Below are positions 60,187 to 64,000 of a stretch of DNA of 64,000 bases, one piece after another. The notes under the pieces are model-generated. The model was not told where the DNA came from. It searched no databases and was given only the letters and a program-made list of their open reading frames with translations. The stretch lies in the NCBI GenBank assembly GCA_017531805.1, contig JAFXKG010000005.1:1-64000 (forward strand). Reading direction: 5' to 3'. How positions within the stretch are numbered: position 1 is the stretch's first letter; each line of letters starts with the position of its first letter. Origin of the DNA: Clostridia bacterium. Its GTDB lineage: Bacteria; Bacillota; Clostridia; Christensenellales; UBA1242. The position numbers were made by a program, and so were the translations under genes.

Positions 60187-61284
60187 CTAAAATATGCCTC
60201 CTTTATCATCGTCATCACCCATATCATCTCTTAACCTTTTAAGTTTTGACGGATGACGAAGTTTGCGCAATGCCTTTGCCTCGATTTGACGAATTCTTTC
60301 ACGAGTAACGGAGAATTCTCTACCAACCTCTTCCAAAGTCCTTGGATGTGCATCATCCAAACCATAACGCAAACGAATAACTTTTTGCTCTCTTGGTGTC
60401 AATGTTTCCAAAACGCTCATAAGTTGTTCTTTTAGCATATTTTGTTGTGCAATATCTTGTGGAGATAGTGCACTTTCGTCTGGGATAAGATCGCCAATTT
60501 TGCTATCTTCTTCGTGGCCCATTTTGCTTTCTAATGAAATTGGATCTTGAGAAATGCGTTGCACTTCGATAACCTTATCAGGTGTAGTACCCAATTTTTT
60601 AGCGATTTCTTCTATTGTTGGATCTCTGCCCAACTCTTGCAATAATTCTCTCACTGCTTTGTTGTGTTTTAGCATCGTTTCTACCATATGCACAGGCACA
60701 CGCATCAATCTTGCCTGGTCTGAAATTGCACGAGTAATACTTTGGCGAATCCACCATGTACCATATGTAGAAAATTTATATCCTTTTGTGTAGTCAAATT
60801 TTTCTACCGCTTTCATTAAACCAGTGTTACCTTCTTGAATAAGATCCAAAAATGGCATATTGTGCTTGTTTTGATATCTTTTTGCAATGCTTACAACTAG
60901 ACGCAAGTTTGACTCTATTAACTTGTTTCTTGCATATTCGCTTTTTTCTTCCAATAGTTGACGACTAAGTTCTCTTTCTTCTTCCGGAGAAAGCAATGGA
61001 ATATTACCAATTTCTTTAAGATACATTTTTACAGGGTCGTTTACATTGATTTGACTTATAATATCTTCAAATTCTTTGTCGTCGTATACAATATCACTTA
61101 CTGTTTCTGTGATGATGATGCCATTGTTTGTTAAAAATTGTTTGATTGATTCTACTTCTTCTGCATCAATATCTTCATATTTATTGATAAGCATACTGCA
61201 AAGGTTTTCTTCCGAAATTGACCTTTGATGATTTGTGTTGAATTGTTGAAGCAATTTTTGTTGTATTTCTTCTACATTAACCAT
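60187..61284 (-). CDS. rpoD: RNA polymerase primary sigma factor (RpoD/SigA)
   Basis: The housekeeping sigma factor that recognises TTGACA/TATAAT promoters, which are abundant in the window. Region 2 ([37 protein letters not shown]), region 3 and region 4 ([23 protein letters not shown]) are intact. The start is the ATG at 61284 because GAGGAG lies eight bases before it. It overlaps the end of the sigma-like gene by eight bases (ATGGTTAA), so translation is coupled. It has 365 aa with a short region 1. Confidence 0.97.
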   Translation of the reverse strand: MVNVEEIQQKLLQQFNTNHQRSISEENLCSMLINKYEDIDAEEVESIKQFLTNNGIIITETVSDIVYDDKEFEDIISQINVNDPVKMYLKEIGNIPLLSPEEERELSRQLLEEKSEYARNKLIESNLRLVVSIAKRYQNKHNMPFLDLIQEGNTGLMKAVEKFDYTKGYKFSTYGTWWIRQSITRAISDQARLMRVPVHMVETMLKHNKAVRELLQELGRDPTIEEIAKKLGTTPDKVIEVQRISQDPISLESKMGHEEDSKIGDLIPDESALSPQDIAQQNMLKEQLMSVLETLTPREQKVIRLRYGLDDAHPRTLEEVGREFSVTRERIRQIEAKALRKLRHPSKLKRLRDDMGDDDDKGGIF

Positions 61285-61798
61285 TGTTTTTCTCCTCACA
61301 TTCTTTTTTAATATTTTTTCTTACATAGTACACGATATAGTCTTTAAAGTCTATGTTTGCTTGTTCGTCATATTTTTCAACAGCGGTAATTAAACCTAAA
61401 TTTGCAACTTGCACCAAGTCTTGTATGTTTATATCTTTGTGCATGGTTGAATAATTTACACACATTTGCATCACATCTTTAAGTTGAGAGTTTACAATAA
61501 TATTAAATAAGGATATATCCTTTGTTTGTTTATAATTGCAAAGCATTTGCTTAAGTTGTGTAGAATTATATTTTTTTAACTTTTTTATATCTGCATAATA
61601 GTCAACCAGCATCTCTAAATCTTTTTCTTCTACATCTTGTGCATGGCTTGGCCTAAAAAAATCTTGAAAATATTGTTGTACATCTGCGCGCTTGTATCTG
61701 CCTGCTTTAGCAAGTTCAACATAAACATCATCAATTTCAGATATATTTAACCCTGACAAATACTTATATAAAGCATCAGTTTTATCTATTTTTACCAC
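61277..61798 (-). CDS. Stand-alone sigma-region-2-like protein, possibly novel
   Basis: A 173-aa protein between dnaG and rpoD. Residues about 96-165 align by eye with region 2 of the adjacent Rpo[19 protein letters not shown] (127-144) matches [18 protein letters not shown], and [11 protein letters not shown] follows where RpoD has [11 protein letters not shown]. The aromatic residues that melt the -10 element are replaced, and regions 3 and 4 are absent. The N-terminal 95 residues are helical and acidic, without a known domain. It might bind core polymerase or compete with RpoD. It is translated between dnaG (shared stop/start) and rpoD (8-bp overlap). Confidence 0.7.
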   Translation of the reverse strand: MVKIDKTDALYKYLSGLNISEIDDVYVELAKAGRYKRADVQQYFQDFFRPSHAQDVEEKDLEMLVDYYADIKKLKKYNSTQLKQMLCNYKQTKDISLFNIIVNSQLKDVMQMCVNYSTMHKDINIQDLVQVANLGLITAVEKYDEQANIDFKDYIVYYVRKNIKKECEEKNNG

Positions 61799-63564
61799 TA
61801 TTTCTCCTTATTAATCTTATTTTTAAGTTTGTTAAGTTGATTTAAATATGTATATCTATCTTCATCAGTTGTACTATCAAGCATTTTGCGTTTTACTGTG
61901 TCATAAAGTTGTTGAAGTTCTAACAATTTAACGCGTTTGATAGTATCTTTTAAGAAATTTTCATATACATCATCAGCTGGGAAAACGTAATTTATGACTC
62001 TATCAATCAACGATTTTGAATCAATTTCAAAATTATCAAACAATGTTGAGACGTTGTAAACCTTGTTATTCTCTATTTTATCTGATAAAAAGACATATAA
62101 TTTACTTAATTCATCATCACCAACAAAAAGTCCTGAAATTTCGTTAAGATTTGTAATCTTTTTGTAAAGCATAGATGCAAGCAACATTATTTTACTTTCT
62201 GTAATATAATTATTTTGTGCTGTATCAGTGATTTCATCTTCAGCTTTTGATACAACAACCACATCAGTTGTGTTCATGCTTTTTCTAAGAGCATCAATAG
62301 GCACTCTGACTATTTTTTGCAGTTCTGACAAATAAATTTCTTGTTCTGCTTGTGTAGAAAATTTTGATATATAATTCAATGCTTCTTGTATGTATTTATT
62401 CCTATCCGCATTAGAGTTTAAGTTGTATTTTTGTGCACTATCCTTAAGCACAAAATCAACACAATCTTGACCGTTTGACAAAAGTTCAACAAACTTTTCT
62501 TTGCCAAATTTTTTCAAAAACTCGTCCGGGTCCTTTGCTCCAACCAAACGCACCACTTTTACATCTAAACCAACTTCTTTTAAAGTGTCTATTGCTTTGT
62601 AAGTTGCAAGCGCCCCTGCACTGTCGCCATCAAGACAAAGGATTACATGGTCCACAAGTTGTTTGATTTTGCGCGCATGTAATGATGTAAGTGCAGTACC
62701 CATACATCCGATAGTGTTGTCCAATCCATATTGATGACATGCAATAACATCAATATGACCTTCCACAACAATTATTGTATCCAACATATGTGCTTTTTTT
62801 AGATCACGCACAAAATTGTAACCAAACAATATTTCACTTTTGTTAAACACAATTGTTTGTGGTGTATTCTTGTATTTTGTACGGTCTGGATTTTCTTCTA
62901 CACTGCGGCCTGAATATGCAACCACGTCACCAAAACCATTAAAGATTGGAAACATCAATCTAGATCCGTAAAAATCGTAGATATCATTGTCACCTTTGCC
63001 TGCAACACCCGCACTTATCATTTCTGTTGTTTTAAAACCAAGATTAAGCAAATGCTTTGGCAAATCTTTATAATTAAGAGATGCTCCGATTTGGAACTTT
63101 TTAATCATCGCATCATTAATACCGCGTTTTTTTAAATATTGCGCTTGTGCAGATTGTGGATTTTGCAATAAGTTGTTATGATAAAAATCTGTTGTAGCTT
63201 TTAAAATTTGGTATGCGCGTTCACGCTCATGTTTTTTTCTGCGCATTTCTTCATTGTCCACTTCGTTTGGCATCTGCATACCAGCATTTTTACAAAGCAT
63301 TTCTACAGCAGTAGGAAAATCTACATTTTCCAACTTCATTACCAGACCTATTACATTTCCGCTTTCGCCACAACCAAAGCATTTATAGAACTGACCATCT
63401 TGTTTTATAGAGAAAGAAGGTGTTTTTTCCATATGAAAAGGACAGCAAGCCCAAAAGTTTGCTCCTCGTCTGTTGAGTGTCATGTATTTGCTTGCCACAT
63501 CAACTATTTCATTTCTAGATTTTAGTTCTTCCAAAAACTCTGGGGAAAAACTTCCTCTTGTCAT
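61798..63564 (-). CDS. dnaG: DNA primase
   Basis: It makes RNA primers for replication. The zinc-binding CHC2 domain (CCPFHMEKTPSF and FGCGESGNV) is followed by the TOPRIM catalytic domain (VEGHIDVIAC and LCLDGDSAG) and a C-terminal helicase-binding region. The frame is open to 63597, but the ATG at 63564 (MTRGSFSPEFL) follows AGGAG by eight bases and matches the family start. It has 588 aa. The dnaG-rpoD order is typical, with the sigma-like gene inserted. Confidence 0.96.
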   Translation of the reverse strand: MTRGSFSPEFLEELKSRNEIVDVASKYMTLNRRGANFWACCPFHMEKTPSFSIKQDGQFYKCFGCGESGNVIGLVMKLENVDFPTAVEMLCKNAGMQMPNEVDNEEMRRKKHERERAYQILKATTDFYHNNLLQNPQSAQAQYLKKRGINDAMIKKFQIGASLNYKDLPKHLLNLGFKTTEMISAGVAGKGDNDIYDFYGSRLMFPIFNGFGDVVAYSGRSVEENPDRTKYKNTPQTIVFNKSEILFGYNFVRDLKKAHMLDTIIVVEGHIDVIACHQYGLDNTIGCMGTALTSLHARKIKQLVDHVILCLDGDSAGALATYKAIDTLKEVGLDVKVVRLVGAKDPDEFLKKFGKEKFVELLSNGQDCVDFVLKDSAQKYNLNSNADRNKYIQEALNYISKFSTQAEQEIYLSELQKIVRVPIDALRKSMNTTDVVVVSKAEDEITDTAQNNYITESKIMLLASMLYKKITNLNEISGLFVGDDELSKLYVFLSDKIENNKVYNVSTLFDNFEIDSKSLIDRVINYVFPADDVYENFLKDTIKRVKLLELQQLYDTVKRKMLDSTTDEDRYTYLNQLNKLKNKINKEK

Positions 63565-63799
63565 GTAAAAAACTCCTAAATTATAATCTAAATACAACCA
63601 TAAAAAATAATTTCCTAACTTTTATCGACAAAAATTAAGAAATAGTGCTTATCCTAACCAAAAAAAATTTAGATTTGAATTGCACTTTCAAACCCCTCTT
63701 CATAACTTAATTCAACAAAACTTTTTAATCTCCTTAAAAATTGTAGAATTTTTTAAAAAAGAAATAAATTTACTGCTCTAACCATTTTTGTTGGATACC

Positions 63800-63824
63800 A
63801 AAAACAGCCATTTTAGGCTGTTTT
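63800..63824 (-). terminator. terminator-like hairpin after tatD
   Basis: A stem AACAGCC/GGCTGTT with an ATTTTA-type loop and a TTTTT tail on the minus strand, beginning at the tatD stop. The rest of 63565-63799 shows no gene; a TATAAT at 63585-63580 without a good -35 may belong to dnaG. Confidence 0.7.
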
Positions 63825-64000
63825 AAAGATTAAAAAATTCTTTTGCGGTTTTATCTGTGATTGATATAAGTTTATTTTCGTCCATATTGCGTAGTTTTGC
63901 CACAAAGCGTGCCACATCTAACACTAATTTTGGTTCGTTGCGTTTGCCACGATTTGGAACAGGCGTCATGTACGGACTGTCAGTTTCAAAGAAAAAACTA
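63823..64000 (-). CDS. tatD: TatD-family metal-dependent hydrolase, C-terminal part
   Basis: The frame continues past the window edge. The last 58 codons encode FFFETDSPYMTPVPNRGKRNEP, with the Asp of ETDSPY and the NRGKRNEP motif diagnostic of TatD, an amidohydrolase-fold 3'-5' DNase. The end is AKEFFNL. TatD genes are often found near metG, rnmV and ksgA or dnaG in Bacillota. Only this C-terminal portion is seen. Confidence 0.92.
   Translation of the reverse strand, partial: SFFFETDSPYMTPVPNRGKRNEPKLVLDVARFVAKLRNMDENKLISITDKTAKEFFNL

Overview
The window is a chromosomal segment from a low-G+C, Gram-positive-type endospore former, most probably an uncultured gut-type member of the Clostridia (Bacillota). 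The evidence is the A+T-rich composition and strong Shine-Dalgarno sequences (AGGAGG). Bacillota control elements are also present: a T-box ahead of thrS, an L20-type leader ahead of infC and a GAAC-N4-GTTC LexA box. Several gene blocks are typical of Clostridia: scpA-scpB-DUF2953-ytfJ/gerW-dacF-rluB, yebC-ruvC-ruvA-ruvB-queA-tgt-yajC-secD-secF-recJ, infC-rpmI-rplT, a division/cell-wall (dcw) cluster, and dnaG-rpoD. Sporulation-associated genes (gerW, dacF-type, ytxC-like, spoVD-type) support a spore-forming lineage. The MurE DNPR motif implies meso-diaminopimelate peptidoglycan. Family or genus cannot be fixed from the sequence alone.

Layout. 1-3.5 kb: a tRNA cluster (Asp partial, Met/Ile2, Pro), an RluA-type pseudouridine synthase, a TIM-barrel protein, a cardiolipin-synthase-like protein lacking both catalytic HKD motifs, and tRNA-Thr. 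3.7-12.5 kb: a surface protein, S1-domain protein, PlsC, flavoprotein, RluB, DacF, GerW, DUF2953, ScpB/ScpA and an M50 protease. 12.6-25.6 kb: RecJ, SecF/SecD, YajC, Tgt, QueA, RuvB/A/C, YebC and a SpoU methyltransferase. 25.7-31.2 kb: translation genes under an L20-type leader and a T-box. 31.3-36.4 kb: small membrane proteins, a 50-codon Cys-rich frame and a plus-strand ABC importer. 36.5-52.3 kb: the dcw cluster (ftsZ, ftsA, ftsQ, murA, ftsW, murD, mraY, murE, spoVD, ftsL, rsmH). It is interrupted between ftsW and murA by a CYTH-GNAT-methyltransferase cargo, and murF and murG are missing from their usual places. 52.5-58.3 kb: accessory genes, namely a lipoprotein facing an XRE regulator over paired operators, a 221-aa coat-like or surface protein, EngB, an SOS-controlled DinB, a HAD phosphatase and a lytic transglycosylase. 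58.4-64 kb: YkvI, a C4 zinc-ribbon coiled-coil protein, RpoD, an unusual stand-alone sigma-region-2-like protein, DnaG and the C-terminus of TatD.

Most genes lie on the minus strand and are tightly packed with short overlaps, implying translational coupling. Many transcription units start at near-consensus sigma-A promoters (TTGACA-like, mostly 17-bp spacer, TATAAT-like, often with a TG extension) and end at U-tract hairpins. Operon boundaries can therefore be read from the sequence.

The least explained items are: the sigma-region-2-like protein coupled to rpoD; a 28-codon hydrophobic frame starting at the expected start site of an SOS promoter and overlapping dinB; a Cys-rich 50-codon frame at 31.3 kb; the broken cardiolipin synthase; a dispersed-type repeat that supplies the ftsW stop codon at the edge of the dcw insertion; and a vestigial copy of the metallophosphoesterase start in that gene's own leader.
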